A stretch of 64,000 nucleotides of DNA from Fortiea contorta PCC 7126 (GCF_000332295.1 NZ_KB235930.1:496895-560894), one strand, 5' to 3'; shown: positions 45,476 to 56,025, counted from the stretch's first letter. A program made the numbers and translations. The notes: a model not told the origin generated them from the letters alone.

Positions 45476-45524
45476 ATAAATGAGGTTTAGTAGCTCTGGA
45501 TGAGATAAAAGATGATCGAGCGCT

Positions 45525-46940
45525 TTATCGAGAGGATGGTGTCAGGTGATTGAGTAATGTTGGAATACCCGTCCAACCGAAGTTTTGTTGAAATTGTCCA
45601 GGTTGAGCAGCACGCCAAGCGAGGGGAGTAGCCAAAAGCAATACTGCAGCTACAGTTGCAACTCCAGGAAGAAAGGGCGTTTGTCCGAGTTGCATATGAG
45701 AAAAGGGGCGATGGCGATGGAATAATTCGTCAGTTAACCACTCGGTTGTCACTTTCAGGTTACGTGCTGGGTTTGGTAATAATTGTAAATATGCTGCTTC
45801 TCGGATTAAATGTCCTGGTTGTCCTTTGATTTGGACTTTATTAAATAGATTAGCAACGCCTTCATTAAGTCCCAGTTTCATCAATGTACCCCGCATTTGG
45901 ATTTGCGTTGGTTGAGTGGGTTTTTTTTCTCGCATCCGTTGGAGATTATGAGCGATCGCTATTCCTTGTTGATAAGCAACTTGTGCTGTCGGTGGTTGGG
46001 GATTTTCTTGATTGACAGCACAATCTCCAGCGACAAAGACTTCCGGAAAATCAGCTATCTGCATTGTCGGTGTCACTACTACTCGCCCGCGCTGATTCGC
46101 TACTGGTAACTGCATCAACAAGGGATGGGGCGCGGTACCAGCAGTCCAAGCAATTGTTCCCGTCCGGAAAACCTTTGTTTGCTCATTTTGTCGATACTCC
46201 ACGCTGTCTGACTCAATTTTGGTGACAGCAGCATCAAATAGAAAATCTACAGGTATTACCCGATTTTTGCAAGCCCGCTGGACTGTACAACGCAGATGGC
46301 TATTCACATCTCCTTTGAGGATTTCTCGACTGCGGTTGACGAGAATCACCCGAATTTCATTAGCATCCCCGCCTAATTCGTCGTACCAAATGGGCAATAA
46401 ATCTGCTAGTGTACAGGCTAGTTCAATGCCAGCTGGGCCTGCTCCAATGATGGCAATACTCAGCAGTTGTTGACGGTGCTGGGAATCTGTAGTTTGGATG
46501 GCTTGATACAATTTGTAGCGGAGGTGTTTTCGCAGAGCGATCGCTTGTTCTCCAGATGTAAATGGTAAGGCATATTCTGCCGCACCTGGAGTATGAAAAT
46601 AGGTTGTTTGGCTACCTAGTGCTAAAACTAAGTTGCTGTAGTCAAAAATCTTCCCAGAGGCTAACTCCACTCTGTGTTGTGGTAGATCGATTGATGTTAC
46701 CCTGTCTTGCACAAAGGTGACACGACTACCAGCTAACAGTTCTTGATAGCGGGGATAAACCTGTTGACTTTGTAATTCACCGCTGAGTAACTCATACAAC
46801 AACGGCTTGAAACTGAAGCGATCGCGCTGTTCAATTAGAATGATGGGATGGGAATAATTTTGCTGGCTTAAATGTAAAGCTGTAAACAGTCCAGCGAAGC
46901 CACCACCCAGGATGACTGTGGGATGAGACGCTTGCTGCAT
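45525..46940 (-). CDS. ndh: Type II NAD(P)H:quinone oxidoreductase (NDH-2)
   Basis: A 471-aa flavoenzyme that passes electrons from NAD(P)H to quinone without pumping protons. The FAD-binding Rossmann motif is VILGGGFAGLFTALHL (8-23) and the NAD(P)H motif is IAIIGAGPAGIELACTLADL (near 163-182). A late FAD segment VFVAGDCAV is present, and a C-terminal hydrophobic stretch (FLPGVATVAAVLLLATPLAW) anchors it to the membrane. It is the first gene of a probable operon with the DoxX-like protein. Several NDH-2 paralogues exist in cyanobacteria and are thought to sense redox state. Confidence 0.93.
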   Translation of the reverse strand: MQQASHPTVILGGGFAGLFTALHLSQQNYSHPIILIEQRDRFSFKPLLYELLSGELQSQQVYPRYQELLAGSRVTFVQDRVTSIDLPQHRVELASGKIFDYSNLVLALGSQTTYFHTPGAAEYALPFTSGEQAIALRKHLRYKLYQAIQTTDSQHRQQLLSIAIIGAGPAGIELACTLADLLPIWYDELGGDANEIRVILVNRSREILKGDVNSHLRCTVQRACKNRVIPVDFLFDAAVTKIESDSVEYRQNEQTKVFRTGTIAWTAGTAPHPLLMQLPVANQRGRVVVTPTMQIADFPEVFVAGDCAVNQENPQPPTAQVAYQQGIAIAHNLQRMREKKPTQPTQIQMRGTLMKLGLNEGVANLFNKVQIKGQPGHLIREAAYLQLLPNPARNLKVTTEWLTDELFHRHRPFSHMQLGQTPFLPGVATVAAVLLLATPLAWRAAQPGQFQQNFGWTGIPTLLNHLTPSSR

Positions 46941-47381
46941 AATTGCTGAAATTGCTGCGTGTGAACTGGTCTTAGTATCGCGGTAGGTACCAGCTCCTAA
47001 GTGATGAAAAAATAAAGCTTGGCTGAGAAATATTCAAGAATTTGCCAGCTATTTCTCACCCTTTTCTCAGTAATAATTCAGATTACGGTATCGAGATTGA
47101 GTTGAAGAAGGGGTTAGGGGTTAGGGGCTAGAGGTTAGGAGTTAGGGGTTATACCGTTTCACTTTAAGATTGATGCATGGGCAAGCTCTTGATGCAGGGG
47201 ATGCAGGGGATGCAAGAAAAGTGAGTGTATCAATAATTTCGTGAAATGGGGTTAGAGGTTCATCGCCTTTTTCAACCCTATCCCCTGTTCCCTGTTCCCT
47301 AAACAAAAAAACGGTAGAGGGTGAAATCACTCTACCGTTTTCGCATTTTTTATTCGAGATTTAAATCCCAAATTTTAAATT
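46941..47381. other. Spacer with heptamer repeats between clpC and ndh
   Basis: GGGGTTA-type heptamers occupy about 47110-47150, followed by GATGCAGGG units near 47197-47212. A terminator for clpC lies at 47305-47341. Upstream, near 46941-47100, must be the ndh promoter. No gene was found. Confidence 0.6.
47305..47341 (-). terminator. Intrinsic terminator of clpC
   Basis: AAAACGGTAGAG and CTCTACCGTTTT form a 12-bp stem (47308-47319, 47330-47341). On the minus strand it is followed by a T-run, 40 bp past the clpC stop. Confidence 0.88.
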
Positions 47382-49850
47382 TTATTCAACGCCTTGGGGT
47401 AACAATTCGCGGTTTTGTCGAGCAGTAACATTCACATTACCGGCTTCATCGACATCAACATAGGCGATGTCACCATCTTTAATGCGACCAGAGAGAATCT
47501 CTTCTGCAAGGCTATCTTCTAATAGGCGCATAATCGCTCGACGTAAGGGACGCGCACCATAGCTGGGGCTGTAACCTTCTGTGATCAATCGGTCTTTGAA
47601 GCGATCGCTAACTTCTAAGGTGATACCTTTTTCTGTTAGGCGACCAAAGACTTCTTTGAGCATGATCTCGGCGATTTGTGTGACTTCAGCCTTGCTCAAC
47701 TGACGGAAGACGATAATCTCGTCTAGTCGGTTGAGGAACTCTGGACGGAAGTATTGCTTGAGTTCTTCGTTCACCAATGAGCGAATGCGGTTGTATTGAG
47801 ATTCGCTGGCGTCTTCGGCGAATTCAAAACCGATACCGCTACCGCCTTTTTCAATTACCTTAGAACCAATATTGGAGGTTAAAATCAGCAAGGTGTTTTT
47901 GAAGTCCACCGTGCGACCTTTCGCATCGGTTAACCGCCCGTCTTCCAAAATTTGCAGCAGCATGTTGAATACATCGGGGTGCGCTTTTTCGATTTCGTCG
48001 AATAGCACCACGGTGTAAGGACGGCGCCGCACGGCTTCGGTCAACTGACCACCTTCGTTATAACCAACATAACCAGGAGGTGAACCGATCAGTTTGCTGA
48101 CGGTGTGACGCTCCATATATTCCGACATATCCAGGCGGATCATTGCTTCTTCGGAACCGAAGAAGTAAGAAGCCAAGGATTTAGCCAACTCAGTTTTACC
48201 AACGCCGGTCGGCCCGGAGAAGACAAAGCTGGCGATGGGTCGATTGGGATTTTTCAAACCGACACGAGCGCGGCGAATTGCTCTGGAAACTGCTTTTACA
48301 GCGTCTTCTTGACCAATTAGGCGCTGGTGCAAGGTGTCTTCCATGTGGAGCAACTTCTCGGATTCGGACTCTGTGAGTTTATTCACTGGTACGCCTGTCC
48401 AGGAAGCGACGATGTGAGCGATGTCTTCTTCGGTGACTACTGGTTCGATTCCATCACCACCAGCACCGTTGGTTTTGCTTTGGGCGATCGCTCTAATTTC
48501 CGCTTTGATTTCCATCTCCCGATCGCGTAATTCCCCGGCGCGATCAAAGTCTTGAGAACGGACTGCATCATCTTTTTCTTTCAAGATTTGGCGCAGTTCT
48601 TTGTCTAGTTCTTTGGCTGCGGGGGGTAATTGGGAGTTAATTAGGCGGACGCGGGAACCAGCTTCGTCAACCAAGTCGATGGCTTTATCTGGAAGAAAGC
48701 GATCGCTAATGTAACGGTCTGATAATTTCGCCGCTGCTACCAATGCTTCATCAGAGATTCTTAGCTTGTGGTGTTGCTCATAGCGCTCACGCAGCCCGTG
48801 CAAAATCTCGATTGTTTCGTCTACTGTAGGTTCACCCACCATTACAGGCTGGAAGCGGCGCTCTAGGGCTGCATCCCGCTCGATGTGCTTGCGGTATTCA
48901 TCTAAGGTTGTGGCGCCGATGCACTGGAGTTCTCCTCTGGCCAAGGCTGGCTTGAGGATGTTCGCTGCGTCGATGGCGCCTTCCGCCGCACCAGCACCAA
49001 TTAGGGTGTGCACTTCGTCAATCACGAGAATCACGTTACCCGCCGAGCGGATTTCATCCATGATTTTCTTGAGACGTTCTTCAAATTCACCCCGGTACTT
49101 GGTACCTGCTACGAGCAAGCCGATGTCCAGTGTGACTACGCGCTTATCTTCCAGGATGTCGGGGACATCTTTGTTAGCAATCCGCGACGCTAGACCTTCA
49201 GCGATCGCTGTTTTACCAACCCCTGGTTCACCAATCAGCACTGGGTTATTTTTTGTCCGGCGACCCAAAATCTGAATTACTCGCTCGATTTCTTTGGCGC
49301 GTCCCACCACTGGATCGAGTTTGTTATCTGTGGCCATTTGGGTCAGGTTGGAGCCAAATTCATCCAAGGTTGGAGTTTTGGTACGTCCTGATTGGCCGGT
49401 CGCGGAAACTTCTGCTGTTTCTCCCAGCATCCGGATGACCTGGGTTCTTACCTTAGATAGATCCACGCCGAGGTTTTCTAGCACTCTGGCTGCTACACCT
49501 TCCCCTTCCCGGATCAGGCCCAACAACAGATGCTCGGTACCAATGTAGTTATGGCCTAATTGGCGCGCTTCTTCTAAAGATAGTTCCAGAACTCGCTTTG
49601 CCCGTGGCGTAAACGGAATTTCCACGGCGACAAAGCCAGAACCTCGGCCTATGATTTTTTCTACCTCAATTCGAGCGTCTTTGAGATTGACACCCATTGA
49701 TTTGAGAACTTTGGCCGCTACTCCCGTCCCTTCACCAATCAGACCCAGGAGGATCTGTTCAGTGCCGACGAAATTGTGACCTAAACGGCGGGCCTCTTCT
49801 TGGGCCAGCATGATTACCTTAATGGCTTTTTCTGTGAAGCGTTCAAACAT
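47382..49850 (-). CDS. clpC: ClpC (Hsp100 AAA+ chaperone of the Clp protease)
   Basis: Unfolds substrates for the ClpP/R protease and is essential in cyanobacteria. The 822-aa product has two Clp_N repeats (1-150), AAA+ domain 1 with GEPGVGKT (near 215), a short UVR-type middle segment ([21 protein letters not shown]) and AAA+ domain 2 with GPTGVGKT (near 553). The short middle domain distinguishes it from clpB. The start chosen is ATG 49850 ([20 protein letters not shown]), the universal ClpC N-terminus; the frame is open 16 codons further. A strong terminator follows. Confidence 0.97.
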   Translation of the reverse strand: MFERFTEKAIKVIMLAQEEARRLGHNFVGTEQILLGLIGEGTGVAAKVLKSMGVNLKDARIEVEKIIGRGSGFVAVEIPFTPRAKRVLELSLEEARQLGHNYIGTEHLLLGLIREGEGVAARVLENLGVDLSKVRTQVIRMLGETAEVSATGQSGRTKTPTLDEFGSNLTQMATDNKLDPVVGRAKEIERVIQILGRRTKNNPVLIGEPGVGKTAIAEGLASRIANKDVPDILEDKRVVTLDIGLLVAGTKYRGEFEERLKKIMDEIRSAGNVILVIDEVHTLIGAGAAEGAIDAANILKPALARGELQCIGATTLDEYRKHIERDAALERRFQPVMVGEPTVDETIEILHGLRERYEQHHKLRISDEALVAAAKLSDRYISDRFLPDKAIDLVDEAGSRVRLINSQLPPAAKELDKELRQILKEKDDAVRSQDFDRAGELRDREMEIKAEIRAIAQSKTNGAGGDGIEPVVTEEDIAHIVASWTGVPVNKLTESESEKLLHMEDTLHQRLIGQEDAVKAVSRAIRRARVGLKNPNRPIASFVFSGPTGVGKTELAKSLASYFFGSEEAMIRLDMSEYMERHTVSKLIGSPPGYVGYNEGGQLTEAVRRRPYTVVLFDEIEKAHPDVFNMLLQILEDGRLTDAKGRTVDFKNTLLILTSNIGSKVIEKGGSGIGFEFAEDASESQYNRIRSLVNEELKQYFRPEFLNRLDEIIVFRQLSKAEVTQIAEIMLKEVFGRLTEKGITLEVSDRFKDRLITEGYSPSYGARPLRRAIMRLLEDSLAEEILSGRIKDGDIAYVDVDEAGNVNVTARQNRELLPQGVE

Positions 49851-50332
49851 GGCATTTTTCCCATCACCTGCGTCGTGCCGGTACGCTGATTTTAGCACAG
49901 GCTTAAGTTTTGGATGTCTGTATAAAGATTACAAACTGCCACGCTTTGTCACTCAAATTGATTGCGCTATTTGTAAATATTTATTATTTTTGTGTGGATG
50001 CCGTGCTGATGAGTGTCTATTCTTCTGGGTTTCCAGGATTGGCTACACGCGAAAAACCACCAGAATTTAGACTTTCTTAAATCACTTCCAAACATCCATT
50101 ATTACCATATGTTTACGCTAAAATCAATAACAATTTTGTAACATAGGTTATTTAAATGAATATTTTCTTTTAAATTAATAATTGTCATATTTTGAGTGTG
50201 GGTAATTGGTAATTGGTAATTGGTAATTGGTAATTGGTAATTGGTAATTCCTCCCACACCTCCCACACCTCCCACACCTCCCACCCTTCCTATTCCCTAC
50301 CTGGGCTAGAAGACTTTTTCAGCGAGCCAGAA
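49851..50332. other. Spacer upstream of clpC
   Basis: It holds the clpC promoter region and AT-rich sequence, then the two tandem repeats at 50201-50286. No gene was found. Confidence 0.5.
50201..50286. repeat. Seven exact GGTAATT heptamers followed by CCTCCCACA 9-mers
   Basis: GGTAATT is repeated exactly seven times from 50201 to 50249. It is followed directly by three CCTCCCACA units and a partial one to about 50286. The perfect copies imply recent slippage expansion. Confidence 0.95.
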
Positions 50333-50863
50333 TTAGGATTGAATCAGGCGATCGCCGAGAATTTGCTGCCATTGTTGCAAAGTTGACTGAAAATCTGGCT
50401 TTTGCAGGTCAGAAAGCCAGAGAACTAGAGCATCTTCGCCGTTATCTTGGTAATAACCCCGGCGGCGTCCAGCTGTTTTAAAGCCAAATTTTTGGTATAA
50501 GGATATAGCCGGCTGGTTGGAAACTCGGACTTCGAGGGTAGCTCGTTCCAAGCCGCGATCGCTGGCTGTTTTTAGCAGGGAATACAGTAGAGCCTGTCCT
50601 AAACCTTGACGATGATATTGGGGATGAATTGCCAAAATTGTGATATGGGCTTCTTCTAAAATTGACCAAAAGCAACCCATTCCTAAAAGTTGCGAACTAG
50701 ACAGCGGGGAAAATAAACCCAAAAAATCGCTGTTAGGACTGTCCAACTCTCGTTTATAAGCATCTATTGTCCATAAGCCACCAAAACAGGCTTGGTCTAA
50801 TTCCACAATTACATTTAAATGCTCTTGAGTTAGGGATTGAATTTCTAAGTCCAATGAAATCAC
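50333..50863 (-). CDS. rimI: Ribosomal-protein-alanine N-acetyltransferase (RimI-type)
   Basis: A 176-aa GNAT enzyme that acetylates protein N-termini, classically ribosomal protein S18. Motif A, AHITILAIHPQYHRQGLGQALLYSLLK, contains the Q-x-x-G-x-G acetyl-CoA site. Motif B follows as ATLEVRVSNQPAISLYQKFGFKTAGRRRGYY, a RimI signature. It diverges from lysA across 103 bp. This order next to lysA, cdaA and uppS is what I expect in related cyanobacteria, but the substrate is inferred from similarity. Confidence 0.88.
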   Translation of the reverse strand: MISLDLEIQSLTQEHLNVIVELDQACFGGLWTIDAYKRELDSPNSDFLGLFSPLSSSQLLGMGCFWSILEEAHITILAIHPQYHRQGLGQALLYSLLKTASDRGLERATLEVRVSNQPAISLYQKFGFKTAGRRRGYYQDNGEDALVLWLSDLQKPDFQSTLQQWQQILGDRLIQS

Positions 50864-50966
50864 AATTATTGAATTAAGATGACAAAGCCTTTGTAAACTG
50901 GGAAACGGGAGACATACTCACACCCAAATAAAATTTCCATAAGCACAGCGAGAACAATTCTAAGAT

Positions 50967-52373
50967 ATGGTATCGACTCACCCCCTTGGGGTTCAACATG
51001 TTGGTGGTCAATATTTACCTCAAAACCGCAGCACAAATGCAAATCTTTCGCCAAACCAGGAGATGTTACCTCTGACTGCTAAAGTCAACGGTAATGATTG
51101 CCTGGAAATTGGAGGATGTGATGTCACAACTCTAGTTCAACAATTTGGCTCTCCTTTGTACATTTTAGATGAAACCACTCTGCGTTTAGCTTGTCAGCAG
51201 TATCGAGACGCTTTCCAGAAATATTATCCAGGCGCATCTCAAGTGCTGTATGCTTCAAAAGCATGGAATTGTCTAGCAATTTGCGCGATCGCTGCATCGG
51301 AAGGATTAGGAATAGATGTAGCATCAGGCGGGGAACTTTACACAGCGCTGCAAGCGGGTGTCAGCCCTGAGAAAATTTACCTCCATAACAATAACAAATC
51401 TCGTGCCGAACTAATTCTGGCTATAGAATCTGGTTGCACGATTGTGGTGGATAACTGGTACGAGTTAAAGACTCTGGTGGAGATAGTGGAGGAGAGGGAA
51501 AAAAGCCACCCCACCAGAATTATGTTGCGGTTAACTCCAGGTATTGAATGTCACACGCACGAATATATCCGTACGGGACAACTAGATAGTAAATTTGGTT
51601 TTGATCCCAATCAGCTAGAGGAATTGTTTACTTTTATCAGTAAGCAATCTGCTCTCAATTGTGTAGGGTTACATGCTCATATTGGTTCGCAAATTTTTGA
51701 GCGCCAGCCCCATCGGGATTTAGCGGTAGTAATGGTACAGTGGTTCAAGCAAGCGACCCAGCATGGCTTACAACTGACTGAGTTGAATGTTGGTGGTGGT
51801 TTAGGAATTAGATATGTAGAGTCCGACGATCCCCCCAGCATCACAGAATGGGTGAAGGCAATTTGTGAAGTAATTCAAGAGACTTGTGCTTCAGAAAATT
51901 TACCATTACCAAAGTTATTGGCTGAACCTGGGCGATCGCTAATTGCCACAGCCTGCGTTACTGCCTATACTATTGGTTCATCGAAAGTGATTCCCGGAAT
52001 ACGTACTTACGTAGCAGTTGATGGCGGGATGTCAGACAATCCGCGTCCAATCACTTACCAATCAGTTTACCGATCTGTGGTTGCTAACCGGATCTCGGCT
52101 CCCATCACACAAACTGTCACAATTGCTGGTAAGCATTGTGAATCGGGGGATATTTTGATTAAAAATGCCCAGCTGCCAGAAATTAAACCAGGGGATATTC
52201 TCGTAGTTATGGGAACTGGTGCTTACAATTACAGTATGGCATCTAACTACAATCGCCTAGCCCGACCGGCGGCAGTTGTAGTAGGGAATGGCGAAGCAAA
52301 TTTAATTTTGCGGCGCGAAACTTATGAAGATTTGATTCAACAAGATTGCCTACCAGAGAGACTAAAGGTTTAG
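50967..52373 (+). CDS. lysA: Diaminopimelate decarboxylase
   Basis: A PLP enzyme that makes lysine from meso-diaminopimelate. The 468-aa protein has an alanine-racemase-like barrel with the PLP lysine in QVLYASKAWNCLAI, the glycine loop in ELNVGGGLGIRY, and EPGRSLIATACVTAY. The C-terminal beta domain has the CESGDIL motif that shapes the active site. The first 35 residues are a variable extension. The stop is followed within ten bases by TGAAGTA heptamers. The next gene, cdaA, is 231 bp on, so co-transcription is uncertain. Confidence 0.96.
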   Translation: MVSTHPLGVQHVGGQYLPQNRSTNANLSPNQEMLPLTAKVNGNDCLEIGGCDVTTLVQQFGSPLYILDETTLRLACQQYRDAFQKYYPGASQVLYASKAWNCLAICAIAASEGLGIDVASGGELYTALQAGVSPEKIYLHNNNKSRAELILAIESGCTIVVDNWYELKTLVEIVEEREKSHPTRIMLRLTPGIECHTHEYIRTGQLDSKFGFDPNQLEELFTFISKQSALNCVGLHAHIGSQIFERQPHRDLAVVMVQWFKQATQHGLQLTELNVGGGLGIRYVESDDPPSITEWVKAICEVIQETCASENLPLPKLLAEPGRSLIATACVTAYTIGSSKVIPGIRTYVAVDGGMSDNPRPITYQSVYRSVVANRISAPITQTVTIAGKHCESGDILIKNAQLPEIKPGDILVVMGTGAYNYSMASNYNRLARPAAVVVGNGEANLILRRETYEDLIQQDCLPERLKV

Positions 52374-52382
52374 TCATCTCAT

Positions 52383-52545
52383 GTATGAAATATGAAGTAT
52401 GAAGTATGAAATTCACACATTCATAAAGCGAAAAAAGGAAAAAACTATCTTTTTTGCCCCTTTTTTGGGAATTGCTCTGTACCAATTTCTCACTTCATTC
52501 TTCATTTTTCGGTCAAAAGTCAACAGTCAACAGTCTAATGTTTTG
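52383..52545. repeat. TGAAGTA-type heptamers and CAACAGT repeat after lysA
   Basis: ATGAAATATGAAGTATGAAG (52383 on) is built of ATGAAGT-like units. A separate AGTCAACAGTCAACAGTC tract lies at about 52518-52535. The 231-bp spacer has no gene. Confidence 0.7.
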
Positions 52546-52604
52546 ATTCTTGACTCTTGACAAATGACCCAAAGTATTAGAGGCAGAGTAGTAATCCAGA
52601 TGTC

Positions 52605-53528
52605 ATGAGAGATTGGTGGAAGCAATGGCTGACAAACCCGGGATGGTCGCAGTCCTTGCTGCTTGGGACTCTGGATATTGTGTTGGTGTTGGCGCTGACG
52701 TACATGATACTGGTGATTATTAGTGAGCGCCGGACACTGTGGATGGTGCGAGGTTTTATCGTATTGATGTTAGCTTCAGCACTCAGTAATAGATTGGGGC
52801 TACCATTATTAAATTTTGTATTAGAAAAATTAGTTATTGGCTGTGCTGTGGCTATGGCGGTGGCTCTCCAGTCAGAGTTTCGCCGATTTTTAGAGCAGTT
52901 GGGTCGTGGTGAGTTTCGCCAGTTGTTTCAACCATCTAGTCTGGCAGTCCCTAAATCTTATAGTGTAATTGATGAAATTGTGGAGGCAGTGAAAGAACTG
53001 TCTAAAAACCGGATTGGAGCTTTACTGATTTTGGAAACTACGGGGCCGATTGACGAGCGGGATTTTTCCGTCCCAGGAGTTAAGCTGAATGCTGAAGTTT
53101 CTAAGGAACTAATACAAACAATTTTTCAACCAAAAACTTTGTTACACGATGGAGCGACTTTGATCCGTGGTTCCCGGATCGTGGCATCGGGTATAATTTT
53201 ACCACTTTCGGGTCGCACAGCCTCGCGCCAGTTGGGTACACGCCATCGGGCCGCCATGGGAATTACTGAGCGGGTCGAAAATTGTATTTGTGTAGTTGTA
53301 TCAGAAGAAACGGGTTCTATTTCTCTAGCGGAACGCGGAATCTTAAATAGACCACTGACGATTAGGAAGCTGAAAGAGTCATTAGAGGCTCAATTGTCCC
53401 CAACAGTGGATCGGGAGGCTGTTGCTCCTGGTTTATTAAGTTTGGCTCGTCAGATAGGTGAGAAGGGACTAACATTAGCTTCACGTTTACTCCGATTACC
53501 ATCGACTGCTTCTCGGGATAAAAAATGA
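52605..53528 (+). CDS. cdaA: Diadenylate cyclase CdaA (c-di-AMP synthase)
   Basis: Makes cyclic di-AMP from two ATP; c-di-AMP controls potassium and osmotic balance and, in cyanobacteria, night survival. The 307-aa protein has three N-terminal membrane helices (about 17-40, 47-62 and 67-88). A DAC domain follows with both catalytic motifs, DGA (182-184, in [14 protein letters not shown]) and RHR (213-215, in [12 protein letters not shown]). A roughly 40-residue tail follows. The stop overlaps the uppS start by four bases, so the two are translationally coupled. Confidence 0.95.
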   Translation: MRDWWKQWLTNPGWSQSLLLGTLDIVLVLALTYMILVIISERRTLWMVRGFIVLMLASALSNRLGLPLLNFVLEKLVIGCAVAMAVALQSEFRRFLEQLGRGEFRQLFQPSSLAVPKSYSVIDEIVEAVKELSKNRIGALLILETTGPIDERDFSVPGVKLNAEVSKELIQTIFQPKTLLHDGATLIRGSRIVASGIILPLSGRTASRQLGTRHRAAMGITERVENCICVVVSEETGSISLAERGILNRPLTIRKLKESLEAQLSPTVDREAVAPGLLSLARQIGEKGLTLASRLLRLPSTASRDKK

Positions 53529-54274
53529 CAGTACAACAAACTCAACTCCAAGATTTACCCTCTGATTTGAAACGTGAATTATTACCCCAGCACGTTGCAG
53601 TGATTATGGATGGTAATGGTCGGTGGGCTAAACGTCAAGGTTTGCCCCGAATCATGGGTCATAAGGCTGGTGTAGATGCGCTCAAGGATTTGCTGCGCTG
53701 TAGCCGAGACTGGGGAATTCAAGCGCTGACGGCTTATGCTTTTTCGACAGAAAACTGGAAAAGACCCCAGGAAGAAGTAGATTTTTTGATGACTCTATTT
53801 CAAAGAGTTTTGCGCCAAGAACTGCGAGAAATGGTCAAAGAAAATGTGCAAATTCGATTTGTGGGCAATTTGCAAGCTTTACCGCCTGTTTTGCAAGCAG
53901 AAATCTCCCGTTCTATTGAGGAAACCCAGAAAAATCGCGGTATCCGATTCACTGTGGCGACAAATTACGGTGGGCGACAGGAGATTCTCCAGGCTTGTCG
54001 AGCTATTGCTGAACAAGTCCAGCAGGGAAAATTACAACCCCATGAAATTGACGAAGCAGTGTTTGAGAGCCACCTCTACACTGCTGGAATTGCTGATCCA
54101 GATTTGTTAATCCGGACTAGCGGTGAAATGCGTCTTTCTAATTTCCTATTGTGGCAAATGGCTTATGGGGAAATTTATATCACTGATGCTTTATGGCCTG
54201 ATTTTAATCGCGCTGAATTTCACCGCGCCTTGTGTGCTTATCAGCAGCGAGAACGCAGGTTTGGGAAGATTTAG
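53525..54274 (+). CDS. uppS: Isoprenyl (undecaprenyl) diphosphate synthase
   Basis: Adds isopentenyl units in cis to farnesyl diphosphate to make the C55 carrier used for peptidoglycan and O-antigen. The 249-aa enzyme has the signature [20 protein letters not shown] (24-43, catalytic Asp), [12 protein letters not shown], and the C-terminal [19 protein letters not shown]. It is coupled to cdaA by an ATGA overlap. uppP, which recycles the same carrier, lies 5.5 kb away. Confidence 0.96.
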   Translation: MTVQQTQLQDLPSDLKRELLPQHVAVIMDGNGRWAKRQGLPRIMGHKAGVDALKDLLRCSRDWGIQALTAYAFSTENWKRPQEEVDFLMTLFQRVLRQELREMVKENVQIRFVGNLQALPPVLQAEISRSIEETQKNRGIRFTVATNYGGRQEILQACRAIAEQVQQGKLQPHEIDEAVFESHLYTAGIADPDLLIRTSGEMRLSNFLLWQMAYGEIYITDALWPDFNRAEFHRALCAYQQRERRFGKI

Positions 54275-54325
54275 TATTGGGAAATGGGGTGATGGGGAGT
54301 GTAGGGGATGGTGAGAAAATCATAT

Positions 54326-55232
54326 ATTTTGTAAAGGCGCAGCAATGCTCATTGGTGTCAACTTGAGCGAAAAGGAACCATAGGATGTATCACCGAGAAC
54401 GTCTTGGTTGATGTTCTTAGTGATACATCATGAGTACAAAATGTCCGGCGCGAAAAGGAAATCCAGATCTGCAGCAGCAAAAAGATATACCAGCACGGCC
54501 GATTGAACAAATAGAAAAAGAATAGACTTCTTGCAGAAGTCGGGAACAGGGAACTCTTAACAGAGAGTAGAAAAGGTACTTTTGCAAGAGATTTAATTTT
54601 TTCATTGTTGTCATACCATTTCACGTTAATAATGATACAAACACGTTGGTAGGGAACAGTGCTCATACGTGTCAATTTAACGTGAAACCCTTGTCAAAAC
54701 TCGATTTTGGATTCACTCACTTACCATGACAATCCGCATTACCCCACCCCGGCTTTGCTGGCGCAAAACCTCCCCTCCCCTTGCCAAGGGGAGGGGATTA
54801 AGGGGTGGGGTAAAACGCCTGGGGGACAAAGGTTTTAGCTTAAGTTGACACCAATGAACAGTGCCGTGCCCCTCCGTGCCCCTACGAAAAATCTATCTGT
54901 ATCAACTTTTTCGTGAATTGGTATCACCAACAAGCTTTAAACCACTAGGATTATGTTCGGGTAAGGACGAGAAAAACTGCGATCGCATTGAATCAGCCCT
55001 TAGCGGGAATTTCTACGGTAATGGTATGAGCGTTGTTTATACCATTTTTCCCAAGCTGTTCTCCGTGGTGATGCATCTGTGGCTGTTCCTTATCTTCTGG
55101 AAAGTTAAAAGCTGCTTGGATTAGTCAAAACCAGGTGTAAGGGCCATCAAGAGATTGACGCTTACACCCAACAAATTTGGGCTTTATCTTCTTAAGTTGA
55201 TACCAATGAGCATTGCTGTGCTTTTACAAAAT
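54326..55232. mobile_element. 907-bp element with 42-bp terminal inverted repeats and internal palindromes (non-autonomous)
   Basis: The ends (54326-54367 and 55191-55232) are inverted copies matching at 38 of 42 positions, all differences being transitions. Two further degenerate copies of the core (CAATGCTCATTGGTGTCAAC) occur at 54655-54687 and 54838-54870. Inside are palindromes GATGTATCAC...GTGATACATC (54384-54429) and TTTCACGTTAA...TTAACGTGAAA (54619-54687), plus a C/G-rich one (54763-54795). Only tiny frames exist: 31 codons at 54430 and a 43-codon HIS-rich stretch on the minus strand at 54993-55124. No transposase is present. It fills most of the 1.2-kb spacer after uppS. Confidence 0.6.
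54738..54813. repeat. Interspersed palindrome around CCCCTTGCCAAGGGG
   Basis: CCTCCCCTCCCCTTGCCAAG and its continuation GGGAGGGG form a near-perfect hairpin, flanked by CCCCACCCC and GGGGTGGGG. This is a recurrent intergenic repeat type in Nostocales. Confidence 0.75.
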
Positions 55233-55514
55233 CGGTATTTTTTAATATACATATTTATTATTAATTGTCAATGTGGAAGTCATGGTATTTATATATAAGA
55301 CGACACTAGCCCATATAAAGTAATTGTTAAAATTCTTACTTCATTTTTGATTGGTAGGTAGCTAAAGCGGAATCTGGGTTAAAAATTTCTAACTTCAGGC
55401 TGATGTCGAAAATACAGCCGTAGTTTATCTGTGGAATATAAAAAGTATTTACGTCTTTGAGGTGAGTGCTGATCAGTGAGGAAACAGCATTCTTAGGAAT
55501 ATACTGAAGATACT

Positions 55515-55859
55515 ATGGAAAAATTTAATAAAAACTTAATATTTTCTGAGAAAATCGAGTATAACTACTGGAGATACAAAATATTTTTTATGAAATCCGA
55601 AATAGGGCATTTACCTAGATTAACAAAAATTAACTGTCAGATTACTAGCGCGGTGATTTTATGTATCAGTGCCTACTTAATAATACCTAAGCTAGTGTTT
55701 TCTACGGAGAAGCTGAATATTTTCAATACGAAAAGCTGGAGCCATAGTGTTAGCCCAAAATCTACTGCGCTGAAGGCTAAAAACCATGGTGTAGAAGGCG
55801 TATATGTGCCACCGAATTATGGCGGGCCGGACAGTCAACACGGTAGTGGGACTCGTTGA
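55515..55859 (+). CDS. Small exported protein with GGPDSxxGSGTR tail, function unknown
   Basis: A protein of 114 aa from the first ATG, or 89 aa from the ATG at 55590 (MKSEIGHLPRL). It has one hydrophobic segment (ITSAVILCISAYLIIPKLVFS) that would act as signal peptide or anchor, then a short polar region. The C-terminus is YVPPNYGGPDSQHGSGTR. Pro/Gly-rich tails ending GSGTR or GTR recur in short secreted cyanobacterial proteins, suggesting a processed peptide or wall-associated protein. No ribosome-binding site is clear for either start. The stop is followed immediately by an interspersed repeat. It is not recognised further. Confidence 0.55.
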   Translation: MEKFNKNLIFSEKIEYNYWRYKIFFMKSEIGHLPRLTKINCQITSAVILCISAYLIIPKLVFSTEKLNIFNTKSWSHSVSPKSTALKAKNHGVEGVYVPPNYGGPDSQHGSGTR

Positions 55860-55952
55860 GCTAGTACAACTGGCTGAAGTGTGAAGTATGAAGTATGAAG
55901 TCTGAAGTCTGAAATTAAGAAGCTTGTAGATGAAGCTTTTCATCGATTTGTA
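55860..55952. repeat. Interspersed repeat GCTAGTACAAC...TGAAGTA, copy 2
   Basis: Closely similar to 21019-21112: the same opening, four TGAAGTA-like units, AAGAAGCTTGTAGATGAAGC, then CGATTTGTA. It directly follows the stop codon of the small exported protein. Confidence 0.75.
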
Positions 55953-56025
55953 CTCACTAGTTAGTTAAGTAATTCTCGCCCTCGTCCCTCACTGGATTTT
56001 GTGATTATTTTCGTCCATTGAGTAT

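Noticed and set aside
50201-50286. CRISPR or iteron array
   Set aside because: The units are 7-9 bp with no spacers and no replication gene nearby. They are ordinary slippage repeats.
54861-55124. 87-codon ORF inside the 907-bp element
   Set aside because: It starts inside a repeated motif, has no ribosome-binding site, and reads as random hydrophobic sequence.
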